Assembly (NCBI RefSeq): GCF_002192255.1 | Contig: NZ_CP021768.1 | Location: 2,498,001-2,562,000, forward strand | Reading direction: 5' to 3' | Origin: Stenotrophomonas sp. WZN-1 | GTDB lineage: Bacteria > Pseudomonadota > Gammaproteobacteria > Xanthomonadales > Xanthomonadaceae | Length of the DNA: 64,000 bases | In this document: in pieces, positions 1 through 7,297 of the stretch | Layout: the number at the start of each line of letters is the position of its first letter | How positions within the stretch are numbered: position 1 is the first letter of the stretch | The notes under the pieces: model-generated | The model's input: only the letters and a program-made list of their open reading frames with translations | What the model was told of the DNA's origin: nothing | The model's database searches: none | Translations under genes and position numbers: made by a program

Positions 1-233
1 ACATGTCATTGCGATGACCGCCGCCTACGGCCAACCGTCAGGCCAGCCTTCCTGGAGCCCCTCAACGCAACAGGCATCAACGAATTGAACAGACCATGTC
101 CTCCAGGCGTGGGGTCAGAGCCCGTTGCGCAGCAACCGGATCCGGCCCCTTGCCGGCCAAAACGTGTCGACCAAGGTCGACACCCACCAAGAGCAGCTCA
201 TGCCGTTCCGACAGAAAGCGGAAATCTGTCGAA

Positions 234-335
234 GGCGGGGTGGGTCCGGTTGCAGGGGTGTCCGCGGCATGGATGCCGCGGCCAAGCCCCCATGGACGGG
301 TTTACGGCGTCCCCTGCAACCGGACCCACCCCGCC
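234..335. repeat. Large structured inverted-repeat element, copy 1
   Basis: The arms 234-258 and 311-335 are perfect 25-bp reverse complements. The 52-nt core (259-310) contains a perfect 9-bp hairpin (262-270 with 273-281, loop GG) and a second stem AAGCCC / GGGTTT around CCATGGAC. The same architecture, with different arm sequence but the same core length, occurs at 62574-62681. It may be a bidirectional terminator, a REP-like mobile element or a small RNA; the sequence does not say which. Confidence 0.85.
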
Positions 336-351
336 ATCCCACGAAATGCAC

Positions 352-387
352 GCTGTTGCTTCGGCTGTTGCTTCGGCTGTTGCTCCT
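352..387. repeat. Three tandem 12-bp units
   Basis: GCTGTTGCTTCG occurs at 352-363 and 364-375, followed by the variant GCTGTTGCTCCT at 376-387. The run sits between the structured element and a SMAG palindrome and could vary in copy number between strains. Confidence 0.7.
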
Positions 388-393
388 GAGGTT

Positions 394-415
394 GCCGGCC
401 AGCGGCCGGCACTAC
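394..415 (-). repeat. SMAG-type REP palindrome
   Basis: The palindrome GCCGGCCAGCGGCCGGC is followed by ACTAC, so GTAG starts the minus strand. This is the layout of the Stenotrophomonas GTAG (SMAG) repeats. It is a single copy between genes. Confidence 0.85.
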
Positions 416-455
416 CCGCGGGTGCCGGGTGCAACCCGGCCGCAGACCCCATCCC

Positions 456-920
456 TCAAAGCGGCAGCTGCGTGGTCTGCTTGATCCGCTGCATCGGGAT
501 CTCGGTCTTGGTGTTCTGCACCCCGGCGATCCGGTTCAGGTGCTGCATCTGGAACTGCCGGTACGCATCAAGGTCCGCCACCGCCACCCGCAGCAGGAAA
601 TCGCAGTCGCCCGCCATCAGATGGCATTCAAGCACTTCCGGGAAAGACTTGATGCTGTTGATGAAGTGATTGGTGGTGTCTTCGTCCTGCCCGCGCAGCC
701 AGACCCGCACGAACACCGTGAAGCCACGGCCCACCATGGCCTCATTCAGCAGGGCGACGTAGCGGTCGATGTAGCCGCCCTCCTCCAGCAGCCGCACCCG
801 CCGCAGGCAGGCCGAGGGCGAGAGGCCCACCAACCGGGCCAGCTCCAGGTTCTGCAGGCGTCCGTCACGCTGCAGGGCGTCGAGGATGCGGCGATCAAGG
901 TTGTCGAGCTGGTACTGCAT
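456..920 (-). CDS. Lrp/AsnC-family transcriptional regulator
   Basis: This 154-residue protein has the normal Lrp/AsnC size. An N-terminal winged helix (about 5-60: LDNLDRRILDALQRDGR, then LVGLSPSACLRRVRLLEE) is followed by a RAM ligand-binding domain (about 65-150) that contains the typical LMAGDCDFLLRV segment. Such proteins bind amino acids as dimers or octamers and act locally or globally. It is divergent from azlCD with 127 bp between the starts, so it probably controls that exporter in response to branched-chain or related amino acids. That target is inferred from position only. The ATG at 920 starts the canonical N terminus. Confidence 0.93.
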   Translation of the reverse strand: MQYQLDNLDRRILDALQRDGRLQNLELARLVGLSPSACLRRVRLLEEGGYIDRYVALLNEAMVGRGFTVFVRVWLRGQDEDTTNHFINSIKSFPEVLECHLMAGDCDFLLRVAVADLDAYRQFQMQHLNRIAGVQNTKTEIPMQRIKQTTQLPL

Positions 921-1047
921 GGGATTTCACCGTTGGCGCCTTTGACCGCATGGGATCTCAATATTCCCGAATTGAATGGCATCAACGCAACCCGATTTCG
1001 CGATCAGGCCGCTAGCATGGGCCACCCCCACCTCGTTGTGCCGTTCC

Positions 1048-1779
1048 ATGGACGCCCGTACCGCCCTCCCCCTGCCCGACACCTGCGATACCGCCCCGCG
1101 TGCCGAATTCCTGCGCGGCCTGCGTGCCGCCGTGCCGGTGATGATCGGCTTCATCCCCTTCGCCCTGGTGCTCGGCGCGCAGGCGGCCCAGAAGGGCCTG
1201 AGCGCACTGGAAGTGCCACTGATGACCGGCCTCAACTTCGCTGGCGGTTCGGAGTTCGCCGCCGTCGAACTGTGGACCTCGCCGCCGCACATCGCACTGA
1301 TCGTCGCGATCACCGCGCTGGTCAACAGCCGGCACCTGTTGATGGGCGCCAGCCTGGCCCCGCTGCTGCAGCACCTGCCGCGCCGCCGGGTGCTGCCGGC
1401 GCTGTTCTTCATGTGCGACGAGAGCTGGGCGATGGGCGTGGCCGATGCGCGCCGCCGCGCGCTTGGCTTCAGCCTGGCCTACTACCTGGGCGTGTCGGCA
1501 GGCCTGTACACGGTCTGGGTGGCCTGCACCGCATTGGGCGCGATCGTCGGCCCGATGCTGGGCGACATCCACGCTTATGGTTTCGACATGGCCTTCCCCG
1601 CCGTGTTCCTGGTGCTGCTGCGCGGCATGTGGCAGGGCATGAAAGCGGCGCGTCCGTGGCTGGTCAGCCTGATCGTGGCCGCAGCCACTTACCTGCTGAT
1701 CCCGGGTGCCTGGTACGTGGCCAGCGGCGCACTGGCCGGCCTGGCGGCGGCCTGGCTGCTGGCGGAGGACGCGGCATGA
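1048..1779 (+). CDS. azlC: AzlC-type amino-acid exporter, large subunit
   Basis: This 243-residue membrane protein has the AzlC/YgaZ signature near its N terminus (FLRGLRAAVPVMIGFIPFAL, then GLNFAGGSEFAAVELW). With its small partner it forms a branched-chain amino-acid exporter in the inner membrane. The ATG at 1048 was preferred to one 24 codons upstream, because the family motif begins soon after it and the upstream residues look non-coding. The last codons overlap the azlD start (ATGA at 1776-1779), indicating translational coupling. A divergent Lrp-type gene lies upstream. Confidence 0.92.
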   Translation: MDARTALPLPDTCDTAPRAEFLRGLRAAVPVMIGFIPFALVLGAQAAQKGLSALEVPLMTGLNFAGGSEFAAVELWTSPPHIALIVAITALVNSRHLLMGASLAPLLQHLPRRRVLPALFFMCDESWAMGVADARRRALGFSLAYYLGVSAGLYTVWVACTALGAIVGPMLGDIHAYGFDMAFPAVFLVLLRGMWQGMKAARPWLVSLIVAAATYLLIPGAWYVASGALAGLAAAWLLAEDAA

Positions 1780-2090
1780 TCTTCAATGGACTGATCCACT
1801 GGACCTCGGTGCTGACCATCGTGCTGATGGCCGCCGCCACCTACCTGACCCGCATCGTCGGCTTCCTCGCGCTGCGCAACCGCACGTTGAGCAAACGCGC
1901 AGTGACGGTGATGGAAGCCGCACCGGGCTGCGTGCTGATCTCGGTGATCGCCCCGGACTTCGTCGCCGACAAGCCCGCCGACCTGGCCGCACTGGCGATC
2001 ACCCTGCTGGCCGCCACGCGGCTGTCGATGCTGCCGACGGTGCTGATCGGCGTGGTCTCGGCCGGTGTGCTGCGCTATCTGATGGGTTGA
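1776..2090 (+). CDS. azlD: AzlD-type exporter, small subunit
   Basis: The product is 104 residues with about three to four hydrophobic segments, including TIVLMAAATYLTRIVGFLAL and a C-terminal PTVLIGVVSAGVLRYLMG. This matches the AzlD/YgaH small subunits that pair with AzlC. The start overlaps the azlC stop by four bases. The open frame continues far upstream, but that part is a shadow of azlC and the Lrp gene. Three SMAG palindromes follow the stop and may close the transcript. Confidence 0.9.
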   Translation: MIFNGLIHWTSVLTIVLMAAATYLTRIVGFLALRNRTLSKRAVTVMEAAPGCVLISVIAPDFVADKPADLAALAITLLAATRLSMLPTVLIGVVSAGVLRYLMG

Positions 2091-2099
2091 CGCCTCTTC

Positions 2100-2203
2100 G
2101 CCGGGCGTGGCCCGGCGCTACCGTTGGACCGCCCCCCCTTCGCCGGGCATGGCCCGGCGCTACCGTTGTGCAGCGCCCCTGGTAGCGCCGGGCCATGCCC
2201 GGC
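2100..2203. repeat. Cluster of three SMAG palindromes
   Basis: GCCGGGCGTGGCCCGGC plus GCTAC lies at 2100-2121, GCCGGGCATGGCCCGGC plus GCTAC at 2142-2163, and the inverted form GTAGCGCCGGGCCATGCCCG at 2182-2203. The last two can also pair with each other to form a larger hairpin. They sit just downstream of azlD. Confidence 0.9.
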
Positions 2204-2248
2204 GGAACACCCCTGCGACACCCGGTCGCAGCTGATCCCGTCACCCGC

Positions 2249-2262
2249 TTGATCAATGTCAA
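2249..2262 (+). promoter_or_regulatory. FNR-type site upstream of the PAS/diflavin genes
   Basis: TTGATCAATGTCAA matches the FNR consensus TTGAT-N4-ATCAA at 9 of 10 fixed positions. If it acts as a class II site centred at -41.5, transcription would begin near 2297, with TATCTC (2285-2290) as the -10 and a 45-nt leader before the ATG at 2342. Activation by the FNR encoded at 6510-7286 is inferred. Confidence 0.65.
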
Positions 2263-2341
2263 ACCGCCCGCCGCCGCGCGGGCGTATCTCTATGCAGGAC
2301 CCGAACACGCCGGCGTTACCGGCATCCACAAGGACCCTGCG

Positions 2342-2770
2342 ATGAGCTACACCCCCGACAACGCCCAGCTGCTGAACGCCATGCAGAACGTCATGGTGAT
2401 CTCCACCACCGACCTGCAGGGCAACATCACCTACGCCAATGACCTGTTCTGCACGCTCACCGGGTTCGCCCGCGAGGAGCTGATCGGCCAGCCGCATAGC
2501 ATCGTGCGCCATCCTGATGTGCCCAAGGCGGTCTACAAGGACATGTGGGACACCATCAAGGCCGGCAAGACCTGGACCGGCATCGTGCCCAACCTCGGCA
2601 AGGGTGGCGTGCTCTACGTGGTCGACACCACCGTGCAGCCGCTGTTCGACGCCGACGGCAACATCACCTCGTACATCAGCATCCGCCGCGTGGTGAACGA
2701 CCTGATGCAGAACTACGACCTGGTCGAGTTCAGCAAGGAAAAGTTCGACGACTTCTACGAGGCCGCGTGA
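2342..2770 (+). CDS. Aer-like PAS-domain protein
   Basis: The 142-residue protein is essentially one PAS domain (about 14-115) with Aer-type hallmarks: GNITYANDLFCTLTGF, EELIGQPHSIVRHPDVP and KAGKTWTGIVPN. In Aer this fold binds FAD and senses redox or energy state. There is no HAMP, methyl-accepting, kinase or GGDEF domain, so it is a stand-alone sensor or adaptor. The ATG at 2342 was chosen because the open frame upstream is not PAS-like. Its stop overlaps the GTG start of the diflavin reductase, so the two are co-translated. An FNR-type site lies 80 bp upstream. FAD binding is likely from similarity but not proven. Confidence 0.85.
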   Translation: MSYTPDNAQLLNAMQNVMVISTTDLQGNITYANDLFCTLTGFAREELIGQPHSIVRHPDVPKAVYKDMWDTIKAGKTWTGIVPNLGKGGVLYVVDTTVQPLFDADGNITSYISIRRVVNDLMQNYDLVEFSKEKFDDFYEAA

Positions 2771-4296
2771 ACGCCCTCCCGACCAGTACGCCCTTCAGCC
2801 GCCTGCTGGTGGGTTTCGCGTCCGAGTCGGGCAATGCCCGCGCCCTGGCCCAGCGCCTGGGCGCGGACCTGCAGCCGCACGCGCCGCAGGTGCTCCCCTT
2901 CAATGACATCGACGTGGCCAGCCTCGGCCACGGCGACGTGCTGCTGGCGATCTCCAGCTCGTTCGGCGATGGCGAACCGCCGGCCAACGGCGAGCAGTTC
3001 TTCGAAACGCTGCGCCAGACCCCGACGCTGAGCGGCCTGCGCTATGCAGTATTCGGCCTCGGTGACACCGGCTACCCCAGCTTCTGTGGCTTCACCAAGG
3101 CGCTGGATGCGGCGCTGAGCGAGCGCCAGGCGCAGCCGCTGCTGCACCGCGTGGACGCCGACCTGGGCTACGAGCAGTTCTTCCAGCAATGGCAGCCGGT
3201 GCTCGGCCAGGTGCTGGACGGCGACCTCAACGCTGGCCAGGACCTGCACCTGCAGGTCACCGCCTATGGTGAAGACAACGCCTTTGCCGCCCCCATTCTT
3301 GAACGCCGCCGCTTGAACAGCAGCGACCCGGCCGCCTGGCACCTGCAGCTGGATATCGCCGGCAGTGGCATGGCGTATCGCGCCGGTGACACCCTGCATG
3401 TGGTACCGGAGAACGACCCTGCCCTGCTGCAGGCACTGGCCACCTGGTACGGCGACACCGCCGCTGTGGCCGCCCTGCAAGACCGCGAGCTGCGCCTGCT
3501 GAGCAAGGGCGTGCTGCGCGAACTGGCCAAGCTCGGCGGCAGCGAGGTGCTGAAGGGCCTGTTGAAGGTCAGCCAGAAGCGCGAGCTCGAAGCCTACCTG
3601 CACGGGCTGGACCTGCTGGACGTGCTGCAGGACCACGCCACGCCGGACAGTGTGCCGCTGGCCCGACTACGCGAACTGCTGTCACCGCGACTGCCGCGCG
3701 CCTATTCGATCGCCTCGCACCCCTGCGACGACCAGCTGAGCCTGTGCGTGCGCGAAGTGCGCTACACCCTGCGCGGCCGCGCGCGCTTCGGCACTGCCAC
3801 CGGCAGCCTGCTGCACGGCGGCGACCATGCCCGTGTGTACTGCCGCTCCAATCCCGGCTTCCATCTGCCCGATACCGGCGAGGCGCCGCTGCTGCTGGTC
3901 GGTACCGGCACCGGTATCGCGCCGTTGATGGGCCTGATGCAGGAACTGCAGGCCAGCGCCTGCCAACGCGAAGTGCACCTGGTGTTCGGCGAGAAGCACA
4001 GCCAGCACGACTACCTTTACCGCGACCAGCTGCAGGACTGGCACACGCGCGGCGTGCTGGCCGCCCTGCATACCGCGTTCTCGCGCGATGGTGCCGAAAA
4101 GGTCTATGTGCAGCATGTGCTGCAGCAGCGCGGCGATGAAGTGCGCGACGTACTGGCCCGCGGTGGGCATCTGTACCTGTGCGGCAACAAGAGCCACCTG
4201 GAAAGCGCGGTGCGCGAGGTCATCGATGCCATCGTTGGCGAGGGCCATTGGGACGCGCTGCGGGGCGAAGGCCGCACGCACTGCGAGTTGTATTGA
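2767..4296 (+). CDS. Diflavin reductase (CysJ/CPR-like)
   Basis: This 509-residue protein starts with GTG at 2767, overlapping the PAS gene stop. It carries a flavodoxin-type FMN domain (about 15-155: FASESGNARALA, SSSFGDGEPPANGEQFF, FGLGDTGYPSFC), an FAD domain with RAYSIAS (about 300-320) and an NADPH domain (LLVGTGTGIAPLMGL, VFGEKHSQHDYLYRDQL, LYLCGNKSHLE), ending in ELY with a terminal aromatic residue. It should move electrons from NADPH through FAD to FMN and a partner. It resembles sulfite-reductase flavoprotein, but no sulfite-reductase haemoprotein or other cysteine genes are nearby. The neighbouring PAS protein is an obvious candidate partner or regulator. Confidence 0.88.
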   Translation: MNALPTSTPFSRLLVGFASESGNARALAQRLGADLQPHAPQVLPFNDIDVASLGHGDVLLAISSSFGDGEPPANGEQFFETLRQTPTLSGLRYAVFGLGDTGYPSFCGFTKALDAALSERQAQPLLHRVDADLGYEQFFQQWQPVLGQVLDGDLNAGQDLHLQVTAYGEDNAFAAPILERRRLNSSDPAAWHLQLDIAGSGMAYRAGDTLHVVPENDPALLQALATWYGDTAAVAALQDRELRLLSKGVLRELAKLGGSEVLKGLLKVSQKRELEAYLHGLDLLDVLQDHATPDSVPLARLRELLSPRLPRAYSIASHPCDDQLSLCVREVRYTLRGRARFGTATGSLLHGGDHARVYCRSNPGFHLPDTGEAPLLLVGTGTGIAPLMGLMQELQASACQREVHLVFGEKHSQHDYLYRDQLQDWHTRGVLAALHTAFSRDGAEKVYVQHVLQQRGDEVRDVLARGGHLYLCGNKSHLESAVREVIDAIVGEGHWDALRGEGRTHCELY

Positions 4297-4329
4297 TCCA
4301 TTCCACTGGATTGCACGAACGCTGGATTG

Positions 4330-4392
4330 GTATAGCCGGCCGCTGGCCGGCTGCTCCGGATTCCAGGGTTGCCGGCCAGCGGCCGGCACTAC
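4330..4392. repeat. Pair of facing SMAG palindromes
   Basis: A slightly altered copy (GTATAGCCGGCCGCTGGCCG and on) lies at 4330-4351, and the opposite orientation ending in CACTAC at 4371-4392. Being inverted, the pair can fold as one long hairpin. It lies between the convergent ends of the diflavin gene and modC, where it may act as a shared terminator. Confidence 0.85.
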
Positions 4393-4401
4393 CATCACGG
4401 A

Positions 4402-5070
4402 TCAACCGCCGACGATGCGGCCATCCACTACGCGTACTACCTGCTGGCCGAACATGGCCACATCCTGCGGGTCGTGGCTGATCAACAGCAACGGAATACC
4501 GGTCTTGTCCAGCACGGCCTCCAGCTCCTGCCGCAGGTGCTGGCGCAGGTCATGGTCCAGCGCGGAGAACGGCTCATCCAGCAGCAACGCCTGCGGCTGC
4601 GTCACCAGGGCGCGCGCCAGTGCAGTGCGCTGGCGCTGGCCACCGGACACCTGGGAAGGCAGCAGATCACCCACCGTGTCGATGCGGAATGCATGCAACC
4701 ACTGCTCCACTGCATCAAAGCGCTGCCCGCTGCGCGGATTGAGCCAGCCCTTCTGCAACCCGAACGCCACGTTCTGGCGCACGCTCAGATGCGGGAACAG
4801 CGCGTAATCCTGGAACACATATCCCAGCCGACGACGCTGCGGCGGCAGATCCACACCGGTGGCCGCATCGAACAGGGTCTGCCCCTGCACGCGCACATGA
4901 CCCTGGCCTGGCCGCAGCAAGCCGGCCACTGCCTTCAGGGTCAGGCTCTTGCCCGCGCCGGAGGGACCGAACAGCACCACCTGCCGCTGCGTGCACTGCA
5001 ACGCTACGTCCAGCACGAAACTCTGGCCCGCCGCCTGCAGCCGACGCTGCACCTGCAGATCAAGCCACAT
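4402..5070 (-). CDS. modC: Molybdate ABC transporter ATPase, short form
   Basis: The 222-residue ABC ATPase has Walker A GPSGAGKS (about 35-42), the signature VSGGQRQRTALARAL and Walker B ALLLDEPFSALD, with a switch histidine in LLISHDPQDV. It would power molybdate import with ModB and ModA. It ends right after the ATPase domain, whereas typical ModC (about 350 residues) has a C-terminal molybdate-binding TOBE domain. The gene overlaps modB by 11 bases at the end of the modABC run. Assignment as modC rests on context and family; alone it could be another small ABC ATPase. Confidence 0.88.
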   Translation of the reverse strand: MWLDLQVQRRLQAAGQSFVLDVALQCTQRQVVLFGPSGAGKSLTLKAVAGLLRPGQGHVRVQGQTLFDAATGVDLPPQRRRLGYVFQDYALFPHLSVRQNVAFGLQKGWLNPRSGQRFDAVEQWLHAFRIDTVGDLLPSQVSGGQRQRTALARALVTQPQALLLDEPFSALDHDLRQHLRQELEAVLDKTGIPLLLISHDPQDVAMFGQQVVRVVDGRIVGG

Positions 5071-5743
5071 CGCGCAGCTCCCGGCGACGCCCGCCCACCA
5101 GCCGCGCGGCCAGCAGCAGGATCACGATGCACACCACCGAGGTCAGGATCACCAGCGCGTTGGCCTTGCCGTCCTGACCGGCCTGCACCGCTTCGTAGAT
5201 GGCGATCGACAGCGTCTGCGTGCGTCCCGGAATGCTGCCGGCCACCATCAGGGTGGCGCCGAACTCGCCCATCGCACGTGCAAACGCCAGCAGCAGGCCC
5301 GCGAGAATGCCGCGCCAGGCCAGCGGCAACGTGATGCGAAAGAACACCGCCGCTTCGGACACACCGAGCGTGCGTGCGGCCTCCTCCAGCTGTCCGTCCA
5401 CTTCCTCGAACGCCGCGCGCGCCGGCTTGAACACCAGCGGCAGCGAGGCCACCGCCGCAGCGATCACCGCCGCCTGCCAGGTGAATACCAGGTTGATTCC
5501 GAACCAGGACTGCAACCACGCACCGATCGGTCCGTTACGGCCGATCAGCACCAGCAGGTAATAGCCCAGCACCGTCGGCGGCAGCACCATCGGCAGGGTC
5601 AACACCGAATCCAGCACCTCGCGACCGGGAAAGCGACGGCGCGCCAGCAGCGCGCCCAGACCAACGCCCAGCACCAGATTGATCGCAGTGGCCCAACCGG
5701 CCACCTTCAGCGACAACCCCAGCGCGCTCCAGTCGAGATCCAT
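5060..5743 (-). CDS. modB: Molybdate ABC transporter permease
   Basis: This 227-residue permease begins MDLDWSALGLSLKVAGWATA and contains five to six membrane segments. The ABC-permease EAA loop is visible as EEVDGQLEEAARTLGVSEAAVFFRITLP, in overlapping pieces around residues 130-160, ending in a GEFGATLMVAGSIPGRT segment typical of ModB/CysT. It forms the inner-membrane channel for molybdate. modA ends three bases upstream and modC overlaps the 3' end, so the three are one transcript. Confidence 0.93.
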   Translation of the reverse strand: MDLDWSALGLSLKVAGWATAINLVLGVGLGALLARRRFPGREVLDSVLTLPMVLPPTVLGYYLLVLIGRNGPIGAWLQSWFGINLVFTWQAAVIAAAVASLPLVFKPARAAFEEVDGQLEEAARTLGVSEAAVFFRITLPLAWRGILAGLLLAFARAMGEFGATLMVAGSIPGRTQTLSIAIYEAVQAGQDGKANALVILTSVVCIVILLLAARLVGGRRRELRDVA

Positions 5744-5746
5744 GCC

Positions 5747-6490
5747 TCAGGGCTTGCCGAACCCATGCCTGGCCAGGATCGCCTGGCCCTGGGCCGAACG
5801 CACGAAAGTGGCAAACCGCTTGGCCTCCGCCGGCTGCGCACTGGCCTTGGTCACCGCCAGCGGATAGGCAATGCGCCCCGACACCGGCACCGCGAACGCG
5901 CGGCGCACCCGGTCGGGCATCGCCTGCGCATCGGTGGCGTAGACGAAGCCGGCATCCACTTCACCGCGCGCCACGTAATCCAGTGATTGGCGCACGTTCT
6001 GCGTGGTGATGATCCTGCCCTGCACCGACGGCCACAGGCCGGCTGCTTCCAACGCGCCCTTGGCATAGCGGCCGACCGGCACGCTGTCCGGGTTGCCCAG
6101 TGCGATGCGCTGCACGCCGGCACCGGCCAGGTCCTTCAAGCTACGCGGCGCAGCCTTGGCCTGCGGCGGCACCACCACCCACAGCGCGTTCACCGCGAAC
6201 ACCTCGCGGGTACCGGCCGCCAGCAGGTCCTGCTGCTGGGCCTGGTCCATCGTGGTTTCATCGGCCGACGCGAACACATCCACCGGTGCGCCACGGCTGA
6301 TCTGCTGCAGCAGCACGCCGGACGCGGCGAAGTTGAGATCGACCTTGGTTCCCGGATGCGCCTTCTCATAGGCGGTGCCCAGTTCGCGGAAGCTCTCGGT
6401 CAGGCTCGAGGCCGCCGACACCGTCAGCTCGGCCGCCCACGCCGGCAGCGTGGCAAGCAATCCCAGCAACAACAGTCCAGCGCGCTTCAT
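5747..6490 (-). CDS. modA: Periplasmic molybdate-binding protein
   Basis: The 247-residue protein has a Sec signal (MKRAGLLLLGLLATLPAWAAE, in its first 20-odd residues). ModA hallmarks follow: AASSLTESFRELG, DLNFAASGVLLQQISRGAPVDVFASAD and DYVARGEVDAGFVYATDA. It captures molybdate (or tungstate) in the periplasm and hands it to ModBC. It lies 19 bp downstream of the FNR-type regulator gene and just before modB, tying Mo uptake to the nitrate-respiration block. Confidence 0.95.
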   Translation of the reverse strand: MKRAGLLLLGLLATLPAWAAELTVSAASSLTESFRELGTAYEKAHPGTKVDLNFAASGVLLQQISRGAPVDVFASADETTMDQAQQQDLLAAGTREVFAVNALWVVVPPQAKAAPRSLKDLAGAGVQRIALGNPDSVPVGRYAKGALEAAGLWPSVQGRIITTQNVRQSLDYVARGEVDAGFVYATDAQAMPDRVRRAFAVPVSGRIAYPLAVTKASAQPAEAKRFATFVRSAQGQAILARHGFGKP

Positions 6491-6509
6491 CGTCGGCTCC
6501 CGGCCAGGT

Positions 6510-7286
6510 TCAGTTCGGATCGGATTCGTCGGCTACCGCCAGCGCCGCCAGGCGCTCGGGCTGCAGCAGCAGGATTTCGCGCTGCTTCACCGCGATGATC
6601 CCATCATCGCTCAGGCGGCGCAGCACGCGACTGGCGGTTTCAGGCGCCATCCGCAAGTAATTGGCGATCTCGGTGCGTGCCATCGTCAGGTTGAAGCGCG
6701 TGGCGGAAAAACCGCGCCGCGCGTAGCGCTCGGACATGTCCAGCAGGAACGCCGCCATGCGCTCTTCGGTACGGTGGTTGGCGGCCAGCGTGGCGACCTT
6801 GCCGATCTCCGCACTGAGCAGGCTGAACAGCTTGGCCTGCAGCCCCGGCATGCGCGTGGCCAGCAGGCTCAGCTTGGGGAACGAAATGCGGCACAGGTGC
6901 ACGGTATCCAGCGCCACCGCATTGCAGGGGAAGCGGGAGCCGTGGATCGCATTCAGGCCGATCACTTCGCCCGGCAGGCTGAAGCCCAGCACCTGCTCGT
7001 TGCCCTGGCTGTCATCGACGAAGGTCTTGACCATGCCAGCGCGCACCGCAGCGATCGAATCGAACGATTCGCCGGCGCGGAAGATGTAGTCACCCGCATG
7101 GAACGGGCCGACGTGGTCGACCAGCACGTGCAGGTCACCCAGTGCGGTCTTGTCGTAACCCTGCGACATGCAGGCATCGGAAAACGCGCAGGTGCTGCAG
7201 AAGTGCAGCGCGTCGCCGTCATCGGCAGCGGCGGGGTTCGGTGTGGCCTGGCCGAGGCGGCCGTGCGAAGGCGGATTCGAAGACAT
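6510..7286 (-). CDS. fnr: FNR-type oxygen-sensing regulator
   Basis: The ATG at 7286 gives a 258-residue protein with the FNR layout. N-terminal cysteines are C30, C33 and C39 (CSTCAFSDAC), and a fourth, C121, lies in RFPCNAV, matching the E. coli FNR [4Fe-4S] ligands 20, 23, 29 and 122. A cyclic-nucleotide-like beta barrel (about 55-150), a dimer helix and a C-terminal HTH (TEIANYLRMAPETASRVLRRL) follow. It should activate anaerobic genes when oxygen is absent. It sits between the HemN-like gene (11 bp) and modA (19 bp), inside the operon-like run it probably controls. Dnr/Anr-type naming is also possible. Confidence 0.93.
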   Translation of the reverse strand: MSSNPPSHGRLGQATPNPAAADDGDALHFCSTCAFSDACMSQGYDKTALGDLHVLVDHVGPFHAGDYIFRAGESFDSIAAVRAGMVKTFVDDSQGNEQVLGFSLPGEVIGLNAIHGSRFPCNAVALDTVHLCRISFPKLSLLATRMPGLQAKLFSLLSAEIGKVATLAANHRTEERMAAFLLDMSERYARRGFSATRFNLTMARTEIANYLRMAPETASRVLRRLSDDGIIAVKQREILLLQPERLAALAVADESDPN

Positions 7287-7297
7287 CGGGGCAGGAC

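Larger units (their letters stand above)
1..455. other. Intergenic region without a convincing gene
   Basis: No open frame here looks like a real protein; the overlapping frames are arginine/proline-rich shadows. The stretch holds a large hairpin element (234-335), a 12-bp tandem repeat (352-387) and one SMAG palindrome (394-415). The minus-strand Lrp-type gene ends at 456, so these structures lie just downstream of it and may end its transcript. Confidence 0.7.

Noticed and set aside
85..669. Overlapping plus-strand frames at the left end
   Set aside because: They cross the structured repeat and a SMAG and oppose the Lrp gene; composition is not protein-like.
429..2090. 553-codon frame ending as azlD
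   Set aside because: Only the last 104 codons are a real gene. The rest runs antisense to the Lrp gene and out of frame with azlC, so it is not a fusion.
2767..4296. Annotating the diflavin gene as cysJ
   Set aside because: No cysI or other sulfate-reduction gene is nearby, and the PAS partner and FNR-type site point elsewhere.
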